DNA of 64,000 nt, taken from assembly GCF_021026375.1 (NCBI RefSeq), contig NZ_JAJNDB010000002.1, positions 806,001 to 870,000 of the forward strand, given 5' to 3'. Below, in pieces: positions 1 to 7,257 of this stretch (its first letter is position 1; each line of letters opens with the position of its first letter). The position numbers were made by a program, and so were the translations under genes. The stretch comes from Actinomycetospora endophytica. GTDB lineage: Bacteria > Actinomycetota > Actinomycetes > Mycobacteriales > Pseudonocardiaceae. The notes below the pieces were generated by a model. The model saw nothing but the letters and a program-made list of their open reading frames with translations. It was not told where the DNA came from and searched no databases.

Positions 1-993
1 TTCTCCCTGCCCTGCTATCACATGTTCGGCTACGTCGAGGGCCTCATGGCCGCGCTGATGGTCGGCGGCGCGGTGGTCCTGCAGACCGCGTTCGACGCCG
101 GGTGCTACCTCGAGGGCATCGAGCGTCATCGGGCCACCGACATCCTCTGTGTCCCGACGATGACCGTCGCGCTGCTCGAGCACCCCGACGTCCGCACCCG
201 CGACCTGTCCGGCCTGCGCGCGATCCTCTCCGGCGCCGCGCCGGCACCCGTGTGGCTCTGGGAGAAGGTCCGCGACACCCTCGGCGTCGCCGAGATCGTC
301 ACCGGCTACGGCATGACCGAGCAGGGCGGCGCGATGACGCTGAGCCTGCCCGAGGACCCGCTCGAGCGGCTGTCCGAGACGGTCGGCCGGGTGAAGCTGG
401 CAGGTGCCGCCGGGCTGCCGGAGTCCGCAGGTGACGCCGCGGGCGACCTCACCGAGTACCGCACGATCGACGTCCTGGACGGCGAACCGCTGCCGGCCGG
501 CGAGGAGGGCGAGCTCGCCGCGCGCGGCCCGACGAACATGATCGGGTTCTACGCGAAGCCCGAGGAGACCGCGCTGGCGCTCGACGACGAGGGCTGGGTG
601 CGCTCGGGGGATCTCGGCTATGTGCGCGACGACCGCTACATCGTCCTGACCGGCCGGAGCAAGGAGCTCTACAAGTCCGGCGGTGAGCTCGTCATGCCCA
701 AGGAGGTCGAGGACGTCCTCTCGCAGCACCCGGGGGTGAGCCAGGCCTACGCGGTCGGGGTCGCCGACGAGCGCTGGGGCGAGATGGGGGTCGCCTGCGT
801 GGTGGCCAAGGCGGGCGTCGAGGTCACCGCCGAGGAGCTCATCGAGCTCTGCAAGGCGCGTCTGGCCCGGTTCAAGGTGCCGCGTCGGGTGGTCTTCCTC
901 GCCGCGGAGGACCTGCCCACGACCCCGACCGGCAAGGTCCAGAAGTTCCGGCTGGTGCGGATGGCGCAGGAGAGTACGGGCGCCGGGGTCTGA
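1..993 (+). CDS. Acyl-CoA synthetase (AMP-binding), 5' truncated
   Basis: C-terminal 330 residues of an adenylate-forming acyl-CoA ligase; the frame is open from base 1 (FSLPCYHMFGY), so the start lies upstream of the window. Visible family motifs are GYGMTEQGG (adenylate-binding), GWVRSGDLG with the ribose-binding Asp, and PTTPTGKVQKFRL near the C-terminus with the catalytic Lys of the second half-reaction. The family activates a carboxylic acid with ATP and CoA in the cytoplasm. The substrate cannot be read from sequence. It lies 41 bases before the LLM monooxygenase on the same strand, probably one operon feeding a CoA-ester degradation route. Confidence 0.93.
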   Translation, partial: FSLPCYHMFGYVEGLMAALMVGGAVVLQTAFDAGCYLEGIERHRATDILCVPTMTVALLEHPDVRTRDLSGLRAILSGAAPAPVWLWEKVRDTLGVAEIVTGYGMTEQGGAMTLSLPEDPLERLSETVGRVKLAGAAGLPESAGDAAGDLTEYRTIDVLDGEPLPAGEEGELAARGPTNMIGFYAKPEETALALDDEGWVRSGDLGYVRDDRYIVLTGRSKELYKSGGELVMPKEVEDVLSQHPGVSQAYAVGVADERWGEMGVACVVAKAGVEVTAEELIELCKARLARFKVPRRVVFLAAEDLPTTPTGKVQKFRLVRMAQESTGAGV

Positions 994-1034
994 CACCGGG
1001 CGGGAACGCGAGCGGACGACGGCGAGGAGCGACG

Positions 1035-2141
1035 ATGCACGTCGGGATGGGGCTGTTCTTCCAGGGCCTCGAGGACGGACGCGACGACCACGACGTCGTC
1101 CGGGGCAACCTGGCCCTGGGCGACCAGGCCGAACCCCGCGGGTTCGAGTCGATCTGGACGGCCGAGCACCACTTCAGCCGGTACCACATGATGCCGAACC
1201 CGGCCCAGTTGCTGACGTACTTCGCGGGCCGCACCCGCACCGTCGGGCTGGGCACGATGGTCATGGTGCTGCCCTGGCACGACCCGGTGCGGGTGGCCGA
1301 GGAGCTCGCCTGGCTGGACACCGTCTCGGACGGGCGCACGGTGCTCGGGCTCGGCCGCGGCCTCGGGTCGATCGAGTTCGACGGCTTCCGCCTCGAGATG
1401 GGGGAGTCCCGGCAGCGGTTCGTGGAGTACGCGACCGCGATCTCGGAGGCGCTGGAGACCGGCGCCATCGAGTTCGACGGCGAGCTCTACCGCCAGCCCC
1501 GCGCCGAGATCCACCCGCCGGCGGCGCGGACCTTCCGGGGCCGGACGTACGCGTCGGCCGTCTCGCCGGAGTCGGCGAAGATCATGGCTCGGCTCGGCTA
1601 CGGGCTGATCCTGATCGCCCAGAAGCCGTGGGAGGTGACCGTCCGCGAGACCGCCGAGTACCGCGAGCTGTTCCGCGAGATGCACGGCGAGGACCCGCCG
1701 AAGCCCGTGCTGGTCAACTTCACGACCCTCGACCCGGATCCCGGCCGGGCCCGGGAGCTGCACGACGAGTACGCGATGGCCTACGCGCGCTCGACGATCG
1801 AGCACTACGAGTTCACCAACGAGCGCCTCGAGCACGTGCCCGGCTACGAGTACTACGCGGGCCTGCGCCGCAACATCACCAAGCACGGGCTCCCCACGTT
1901 CAACCGCTTCCTGGCCGATCTACAGATGGGCGGGACGCCCGACGAGCTCGTCGAGCAGACCGTGGAGCGCGTGCGTGCCCTCGACGCCGGGGGAGTGGTC
2001 AACCTGTTCTCCTTCGGCGGCATGCCCCAGCACGTCGCGCAGCGCGCGCTCGACGTCTACGCCGAGCAGGTCCTGCCGCGGCTGCAGGCGATCGACGTCG
2101 ACCGCAGCGTCGGCCCGGTCACCGCAGCTCAGAGCGCGTAG
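1035..2141 (+). CDS. LLM-class flavin-dependent oxidoreductase
   Basis: Luciferase-like monooxygenase of 368 residues, full length for the family. The N-terminus has the TIM-barrel hallmarks GFESIWTAEHHF, followed by GLGTMVMVLPWHDPVRVAEELAWLD and VLGLGRGLG. The family uses reduced FMN (or F420) to oxidise small organic substrates, so a partner flavin reductase is expected; none is adjacent. The ATG start is preceded by GAGGAG at a good distance. The 3' end overlaps the convergent SDR gene by 13 bases. Substrate unknown; a role in the same catabolic route as the upstream ligase is inferred. Confidence 0.9.
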   Translation: MHVGMGLFFQGLEDGRDDHDVVRGNLALGDQAEPRGFESIWTAEHHFSRYHMMPNPAQLLTYFAGRTRTVGLGTMVMVLPWHDPVRVAEELAWLDTVSDGRTVLGLGRGLGSIEFDGFRLEMGESRQRFVEYATAISEALETGAIEFDGELYRQPRAEIHPPAARTFRGRTYASAVSPESAKIMARLGYGLILIAQKPWEVTVRETAEYRELFREMHGEDPPKPVLVNFTTLDPDPGRARELHDEYAMAYARSTIEHYEFTNERLEHVPGYEYYAGLRRNITKHGLPTFNRFLADLQMGGTPDELVEQTVERVRALDAGGVVNLFSFGGMPQHVAQRALDVYAEQVLPRLQAIDVDRSVGPVTAAQSA

Positions 2142-2878
2142 CCGCCGTCGACGTCGAGGGTCTGTCCGGTGATCCACCCGGCCCGGGGTGAGACGAGGAA
2201 GGTGACCGCCGCGGCCACGTCGTCGACGGAGCCGAACCGGCGCAGCGCGAGGTTGCGCCGCGCCGTCGTCAGGAGCTCGTCGGTGTAGTCGCCGCGCGCG
2301 ACCAGCTCTGACCACATGCCCTCGCCCTCGACGAGACCGACGCCCACGCAGTTGGCCCGGACGCCGTGGCGGCCCTCCTCGGCGGCGATCCCGCGCACCG
2401 TGGCCGCGATCGACGCCTTCGGCGCGGAGGAGAGCATGTCCTTCTTCGAGTAGCGCTCGATCGCCGGCGTCACCAGCGCGACCATCGATCCCCGCGTCTC
2501 GCGCAGCACCCCGATCGCCGGGTGCAGCAGGTTGTAGGCGGCCACGGTGTCGCCGAGGACCTGCTCGCGGTACTGCTCGGGCGTCACGGCCGAGATGTAG
2601 CGCATCGGGATGTAGGGCCCGGCCGCGTAGATCACGGCTGAGAGCGGCTCGGGCGCCGCGGACCGCACGACGAGAGCGGTGGCCTCGGCGTCGCGCAGGT
2701 CCGTCGCGGCGGTGACCGCCCGCCCGCCGTGCTCCTCGACCGTCGCCGCGGCCCGCTCCGCCGCCTCACGCCCGTTCCGGTAGGTCACGACGACGTTCCA
2801 GCCGTCCTGCGCGAGGTGGGCGCAGACCGCGCCGCCGATCCCGCCCGAGCCGCCCGCGACCAGTGCCCAGTCACCCAT
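2129..2878 (-). CDS. SDR family protein, catalytic Tyr apparently missing
   Basis: Short-chain dehydrogenase/reductase fold of 249 residues: N-terminal NAD(P) motif GGSGGIGGA, later YAAGPYI in place of the usual NAG, and a C-terminal RFGSVDDVAAAVTFLVSPRAGWITGQTLDVDGG that is classic for the family. The active-site YxxxK reads SSAPK here: Lys is kept but Tyr is replaced by Ser. Either catalysis is altered or the protein is a non-enzymatic relative. It overlaps the upstream TetR gene by 8 bases, so the two are translationally coupled. Substrate unknown. Confidence 0.88.
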   Translation of the reverse strand: MGDWALVAGGSGGIGGAVCAHLAQDGWNVVVTYRNGREAAERAAATVEEHGGRAVTAATDLRDAEATALVVRSAAPEPLSAVIYAAGPYIPMRYISAVTPEQYREQVLGDTVAAYNLLHPAIGVLRETRGSMVALVTPAIERYSKKDMLSSAPKASIAATVRGIAAEEGRHGVRANCVGVGLVEGEGMWSELVARGDYTDELLTTARRNLALRRFGSVDDVAAAVTFLVSPRAGWITGQTLDVDGGYAL

Positions 2879-3515
2879 GATCGGTCCCCGGGGCGCGCAG
2901 CGCGTTGTGCACGAGCCGCCGCGCGGTCGCGGCGATCTCCTCGACCGTCCCCTTCTCCGGGTCCCACCAGTCGCTCGCCCAGTTCAGCGCGCCGAGCACG
3001 AGCATCCGCGCGCCGCGCGGGTCGAGCTGCGGGTCGAGCTCGCCGCGGGCGACCGCGTCGTCGAACAGGCCCCGCCACAGCACCCCGTAGCGGGCCTCCT
3101 CGACGCGGCTGGGGGCGCGCAGTTCGTCGGGCAGTTGGGAGACGGTCCGCATCGCCGCCGCCGCCCGGGCGTGGCCGACCAGCACCATCTCCAGGTGCGC
3201 CGTGGCGGCCACGCAGATCCGGTCGAGGGCGCCGACGGACCCGTCGAGGGCCTCGAGCGCGGCGGCGACGTGCTCGTGGGTGGCCCGGACGCCGCTGACG
3301 ACGACCTCGGAGATCAGCTCCTCGCGGGTGGCGAAGTAGTAGTAGACGGCGGGCAGCCGGAGCTCGGCCAGCTCGGCGATCTCGGTGATCCGGGTGCCGT
3401 CGTAGCCCCGGCGCCGCAGGACCGCGGCGGCGGACTCGAGGATCCGCTTCCGGGTCCGGGTCGACTTCCGGTCCTGGCCCGCGGTCCCCGGGGCCTCCGG
3501 ACTGCGAGGGCTCAC
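2871..3515 (-). CDS. TetR/AcrR family transcriptional regulator
   Basis: 214 residues. The N-terminal helix-turn-helix (about residues 18-65) reads RKRILESAAAVLRRRGYDGTRITEIAELAELRLPAVYYYFATREEL, a textbook TetR DNA-binding domain; the rest is a helical ligand-binding domain. GTG start at 3515. It is co-transcribed with the SDR and divergent from the metallo-hydrolase at 3635; the shared region carries a short inverted repeat (3593-3603). It probably represses one or both flanking transcription units and responds to a hydrophobic or CoA-ester effector, which is inference. Confidence 0.93.
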   Translation of the reverse strand: MSPRSPEAPGTAGQDRKSTRTRKRILESAAAVLRRRGYDGTRITEIAELAELRLPAVYYYFATREELISEVVVSGVRATHEHVAAALEALDGSVGALDRICVAATAHLEMVLVGHARAAAAMRTVSQLPDELRAPSRVEEARYGVLWRGLFDDAVARGELDPQLDPRGARMLVLGALNWASDWWDPEKGTVEEIAATARRLVHNALRAPGTDHG

Positions 3516-3592
3516 ACGGGAGATCGTAGGAGATCGACCGCCCCGTCACGCTCGTCACGAGCCCGGCACGCGGGCCCGTGCGGTATGACAAT

Positions 3593-3603
3593 CGAGAATC
3601 TCG
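3593..3603. promoter_or_regulatory. Candidate TetR operator
   Basis: CGAGAATCTCG, an inverted repeat with 5-bp arms around one central base, lies in the divergent region between the TetR gene and the metallo-hydrolase. A second arm pair, GCACG/CGTGC, surrounds GGGCCC just upstream (about 3566-3581). Position suggests an autoregulatory operator; no binding evidence. Confidence 0.4.
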
Positions 3604-3634
3604 TAGAAAGTACCCAAAGCTAATGGAGGTCGAC

Positions 3635-4720
3635 GTGACTCAGGATTCGCCGGGGCAGGCCACGCGCCCGGCCGTGCCGGACCAGCCCGACGACTGGACC
3701 GAGCCCGGCGCCTACCGGGTCCTGGACGACGTCTGGCGGCTCCCGCTGCCGCTGCCCTCGGCCGGTCTGCGTGCGGTCAACGTCTACGTCGCGCGCGCCG
3801 AGGACGGGCTGACCCTCGTCGACTCCGGGTGGGCGAGCCCGGACACCGTGGCCGCGCTCGACCGGGGCCTCGCCGCGCTCGGTCACACCACCGCGGACAT
3901 CCGCCGCATCGTCGTCACCCACGCCCACCACGACCACTACACCCACGCCATCGCGCTGCGCGGGAACGGCGGCGGCCCGGAGGTCCTGCTCGGGCGCGGG
4001 GAGGAACTCACCGTCGACGCCGTGCTGGCCGACCGGAGCGCCGCCGAGCCGGCGATGCCCCAGGCCGCGATGCTGCGCCGCGCCGGCGCGCCCCGGCTGG
4101 CCGAGGCCATGACCGAGTTCGGGCGCGCGATCCGGGCCGCGGACCGCGCGCCGTGGGACCGGCCCGACCAGTGGCTCGACGACGGCCAGGCCGTCGCCGT
4201 CGGCGCGCACCGCGTCGAGACCCGCGCGACGCCGGGGCACACCCGTGGCCACGTCGTCCTGCGCGACGAGGCGGCGGGCGCGCTGTTCGCCGGCGACCAC
4301 GTGCTGCCCCACATCACCCCGTCGATCGGCTACGAGCGCGCGCCCGAGCCGGCGCCGCTGCGCAGCTACCTCGCCTCGCTGCGCCTGGTCCGCGACCTCC
4401 CCGACGCCCTGCTGCTGCCCGCGCACGGCCCGGTCGCGCGCAGCGTGCACACCCGCGTCGACGAGCTGCTGGAGCACCACGAGCAGCGCCTGTCCCTCGC
4501 CCTCGACCTGCTGCACTCCGGCGCGACGACCGCCCACCAGGTGGCCGCGGGCATGAGCTGGACCCGCCGGGAGCGCAAGCTCGACGACCTCGAGACCGAG
4601 CACGCCGCGCTCGCGGTCCTCGAGATCGCCGCGCATCTCGACGTGCTCGTCGACCGGGGGCTGGCCCGCGCGGACGACGGCACCGACGGGGTGCGCCGCT
4701 ATGTGCCTGCCGGCCCGTGA
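3635..4720 (+). CDS. MBL-fold metallo-hydrolase
   Basis: Metallo-beta-lactamase fold hydrolase, 361 residues from the GTG start at 3635. That start is chosen because GGAGG sits 5 bases upstream; in-frame ATGs at 3578 and 3623 exist but lack such a site. The metal ligands are visible: THAHHDHYTH (HxHxDH), GHTRGH, FAGDH, and a distal LLPAHGPV. The family hydrolyses thioesters, lactones or phosphodiesters with two metal ions. The C-terminal 90 residues are helical, as in long thioesterase-like members. It is divergent from the TetR/SDR pair. A CoA-thioester hydrolase role would fit the neighbourhood but is inferred. Confidence 0.9.
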   Translation: MTQDSPGQATRPAVPDQPDDWTEPGAYRVLDDVWRLPLPLPSAGLRAVNVYVARAEDGLTLVDSGWASPDTVAALDRGLAALGHTTADIRRIVVTHAHHDHYTHAIALRGNGGGPEVLLGRGEELTVDAVLADRSAAEPAMPQAAMLRRAGAPRLAEAMTEFGRAIRAADRAPWDRPDQWLDDGQAVAVGAHRVETRATPGHTRGHVVLRDEAAGALFAGDHVLPHITPSIGYERAPEPAPLRSYLASLRLVRDLPDALLLPAHGPVARSVHTRVDELLEHHEQRLSLALDLLHSGATTAHQVAAGMSWTRRERKLDDLETEHAALAVLEIAAHLDVLVDRGLARADDGTDGVRRYVPAGP

Positions 4721-4762
4721 GCAGTAATTGACGCTACGGCGTCAATTTCTGCTCACAGGCAC
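4703..4762. repeat. Palindromic repeat element, copy 1 (bidirectional terminator position)
   Basis: The arm GTGAGCAGTAATTGACGC (4717-4734) faces an 18-base complement at 4739-4756 with one mismatch and a 4-base loop. Outer arms GTGCCT/AGGCAC (4703-4708, 4757-4762) extend it. It lies between two convergent genes and contains both stop codons, so it probably terminates both. A second copy of the same 18-base arm is at 23844-23883, so this is a dispersed repeat rather than a one-off terminator. Confidence 0.8.
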
Positions 4763-5715
4763 GAAGTGCACCTGCGGGACCCGCCCATCCAGCCGGGCAG
4801 ATGCAGGATCTTGATCCCGGGCCCGCCGGCGACGACGGGGACGACGGCCTCCGGGTCCGCCGCGACCGGCGCGCCGAGACGCTCGCCGCCGCGGGTGTAC
4901 AGGGTTTCCTGCAGCGCCCCGATCGACGGGAACGATCGCGCCAGCCGCGCCGCGACCTCCGGCGGCAGCACCAGCGTCTGCTCGGACGCCGCCAGCCGCC
5001 CCGGCACCCCCGCCGCGCGGCCCGGAGCGGCGAGGGCGTCGGCGAGCGGCTCGAGGAGGTCGTCGGGGGCGTCGAGGTCGTCCCGGGGGAGCACCTCGGC
5101 GGTCCCACCGATCGACAGCACGGTCACGGCATCTCCCTCGAGTCCGCGCCGCACCGCGAGCCCGGGGTACGGCGACGACGGCGCCTCGGCCAGGCAGCAC
5201 CCGTAGCGGGCGGGCTGGGCGGTCGTGGCCATCGTCGTGACCCCGGGCATCACACCCCCGACCACGGCCAGCGTCAGCGCCAGGGCCCGCCCCACTGGGC
5301 CGTTCGCGTGCGGCCCGGGCCCCAGCAGACCGGTCGACGACGACAGCCCGATCGCGTCCGCCACCGGGCCGTGCACCACGAGCCCGACGGCGGGGGTGCC
5401 GGTCGTCGTCTGCACGCCGAGCAGGTTGAACTCCGGTTCGGTCGCCGCTCGGGCCGCGGCGAGCACGACGGGCAGGACCCCGGGGCGGCACCCGGCGAGC
5501 ACGCAGCAGCCGGCCGCGACCCGGGCGGTGAGCTCGCCGAACAGCGGTGGGACAGCGGCGAGCACGGCGTCCGGATCGCCGACGCCGTCGAGCATCGCCT
5601 CCCAGCGCGACGCCGTCGGGGGCACCACCGGGAGCCCGTCCCCGATGCCCGCCGCGAGCAGGTCCGCCGTCGTCTCCTCGACGCACGCACCGTCCGCGAC
5701 CGGGGCGAACGTCAC
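4753..5715 (-). CDS. GDGLP-domain protein, paralogue 1 of the selenoprotein operon
   Basis: Unknown-function protein of 320 residues, last gene of the six-gene operon. It is clearly paralogous to the next gene upstream (5712-6722) and to the C-terminal half of the 8118-9821 selenoprotein: GDGLPVVPPT near residue 26, a conserved LAGC (Cys76, next to Cys70-Cys71), a central TATTAQPARYGCCLAEAPSSPYPGL block, and VPVVAGGPG near the C-terminus. The protein ends in CTSCL, a possible extra redox pair. Start GTG at 5715 overlaps the upstream stop (GTGA). No signal peptide or membrane segment. A thiol-linked role with the Sec proteins is inferred. Confidence 0.85.
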   Translation of the reverse strand: MTFAPVADGACVEETTADLLAAGIGDGLPVVPPTASRWEAMLDGVGDPDAVLAAVPPLFGELTARVAAGCCVLAGCRPGVLPVVLAAARAATEPEFNLLGVQTTTGTPAVGLVVHGPVADAIGLSSSTGLLGPGPHANGPVGRALALTLAVVGGVMPGVTTMATTAQPARYGCCLAEAPSSPYPGLAVRRGLEGDAVTVLSIGGTAEVLPRDDLDAPDDLLEPLADALAAPGRAAGVPGRLAASEQTLVLPPEVAARLARSFPSIGALQETLYTRGGERLGAPVAADPEAVVPVVAGGPGIKILHLPGWMGGSRRCTSCL

Positions 5716-6722
5716 CGGCGCACCCGCACCGAGCAGAGCTCGGTGCCCCCGAACGACGGGATCCAGGCCGAGTGCTTCCCGGCGCCACCGGCCACCACGA
5801 TGTGCAGCTGCTCGGGGCCGGTGCTGACGGTGTAGGCGTCCCCGTCCGGCTCCACGCCCCACTCGACGAACTGGCGCCGGTTCCCGGGCGAGATCCGGTC
5901 GAGCGGGATGCGGGCGGTGGCCCACAACCGGTCCCGGATCCCGTCGAGGGTCCACCCGTCCCGGTGCAACGTCGCGGCATGCTCCGGGCCCAGCACGAGC
6001 AGGTGCGGGCCGCGCACGTAGACGTTGTTCGAGCCGGACTCGGCCATGGTCCCGGCCACCGTCGTGAGGATCTCCTCGCCGGTGGTGCTGCCGTGGTCGT
6101 TGACGTTGTGGGGCGGCTCCGCGGCCATCACCGACACCACGCCGTCGTCGGGACCGAAGCCCCGCTGCACCCCCAGGCCGGGCCACGGGCTCTCGTCGGA
6201 CTCGGCGAAGCAGAACGTGTACTTCGCGGGCGAGCCCTGGGTCGAGCGGTCCAGCAGCCCGGGCGTGGCGCCCCCGACGTGCAGGAGCACCAGCGAGAGC
6301 GCACGGCCGAGCGTGGCGTTGGCGCGGTTGCCCGGCCCGAAGCAGTTCCCGCCGCCGTGGAAGCCGGCGCGGGCCGGGCCGGACACCAGCACCATCGGCG
6401 CGCACGGGTGGGTGGTGGCCAGCGAGCCGTGCAGGTTGTACTCCGGGGTCACCACCCCCTCGAGCGCCGTGAGCAGCACCGGCATCAGCCCCGAAGGGCA
6501 CCCCGCCATCACCGCGTTGGCCGCGACGGAGCGCAGCGTCGGCGTGACCCCGCTCGGCGGCAGCGGGGCGAGGACCTTGTCGGCGTCGACGGGCAGGTCG
6601 GCGAGCATCGCCTCCACGCGCTCCTCGGTGGGTGCGACCGTCGGCAGCCCGTCACCCCAGCCGCGGTCGTCGACCCAGTCGTCCCAGACCGCGTCCGGCG
6701 GCACCTCGAGCGTGTCGGTCAT
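5712..6722 (-). CDS. GDGLP-domain protein, paralogue 2 of the selenoprotein operon
   Basis: 336-residue cytoplasmic protein with the same architecture as its neighbour: GWGDGLPTVAPT (residues 21-32), VMAGC with conserved Cys75, GNRANATLGRALSL, KYTFCFAESDESPWPGLGVQRGF, and HIVVAGGAGKHSAW at the end. I do not recognise an enzyme family with certainty. ATG at 6722 overlaps the stop of the UGSC selenoprotein (ATGA), implying translational coupling. Because the same domain is covalently fused to a UGSC domain in 8118-9821, it probably works in complex with, or on the same substrate as, the selenoprotein. Confidence 0.85.
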   Translation of the reverse strand: MTDTLEVPPDAVWDDWVDDRGWGDGLPTVAPTEERVEAMLADLPVDADKVLAPLPPSGVTPTLRSVAANAVMAGCPSGLMPVLLTALEGVVTPEYNLHGSLATTHPCAPMVLVSGPARAGFHGGGNCFGPGNRANATLGRALSLVLLHVGGATPGLLDRSTQGSPAKYTFCFAESDESPWPGLGVQRGFGPDDGVVSVMAAEPPHNVNDHGSTTGEEILTTVAGTMAESGSNNVYVRGPHLLVLGPEHAATLHRDGWTLDGIRDRLWATARIPLDRISPGNRRQFVEWGVEPDGDAYTVSTGPEQLHIVVAGGAGKHSAWIPSFGGTELCSVRVRR

Positions 6723-7246
6723 GTCAGCACCCCCATCGTCCGGAAGGTCTCGACGACCCCGGCGAACGCCGCGTCGATGCGCCCGGCCAGCTCGGCGTCG
6801 GACAGCCCGCCGATCGGGTGCTCGATCACGACGAGGCGCGGGTCGGCCTTCCGCGCCTTCGCCTGCGCCTGCACCAGCGGCAGGAACGAGCGGGTGACGA
6901 CGAGGACGGAGCGGAGGCCGCGGCGCTCCAGCTCCAGCGAGTCGTGGAGACTCCACGACGAGCACGAGCCTCAATCACCGATCGCCACGACGGCGAGGCG
7001 GTACTGCGCGGCGAGGTGGTCGAGCAGCTCCGGGTCGGCGCCGGCGGCCGCGCTGGGCTTGGACGCGAGGTGCATCGGCCCGAGGCCCTGATCGACATCC
7101 AGGCGCTGCCCAATGGTCTCGAGCAGCACCGTCGCGCCGGGCTTGGAGTTCGACAGGCCGCAGAGCCCACCGGTCGCGGTCGTGGTGACGGTGTCCTCGA
7201 CGGTCGTCCCGGGCGCCAGGCCGTGGGTGGGGTCGACGATGCGCAT
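6719..7246 (-). CDS. UGSC-motif selenoprotein (in-frame TGA at 6971-6973 read as Sec92)
   Basis: A 175-residue protein interrupted by one in-frame TGA at codon 92. Reading through gives VVAIGD-U-GSCSSWSLHDSLELERRG, and the frame then stays open for 83 codons to a TGA overlapping the next gene's ATG. The upstream half has LSNSKPGATVLLETIGQRL. I recall a family annotated as UGSC (seleno)protein with this U/C-G-S-C motif; not looked up here. The UxxC pair at the start of a helix resembles a thioredoxin-type redox centre. ATG at 7246 has GGAG upstream, 11 bases after the flavoprotein stop. A perfect hairpin begins 11 bases past the TGA (see 6941-6959). Alternative: a pseudogene, disfavoured because the fusion paralogue has TGA at the same motif position. 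Confidence 0.88.
6941..6959 (-). promoter_or_regulatory. Candidate bacterial SECIS hairpin for Sec92
   Basis: Read on the minus strand: GTCGTGGAGTCTCCACGAC, a perfect inverted repeat that folds as an 8-bp stem with a GUC loop. Counting the T of the TGA as 0, the stem runs from +14 to +32 and the apical G-U is at +22/+23. From memory, the apical GU of the E. coli fdhF SECIS is at the same offset. The bulged U of the E. coli element is not evident. SelB binding is inferred. Confidence 0.75.
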
Positions 7247-7257
7247 GGCCGGGCTCC

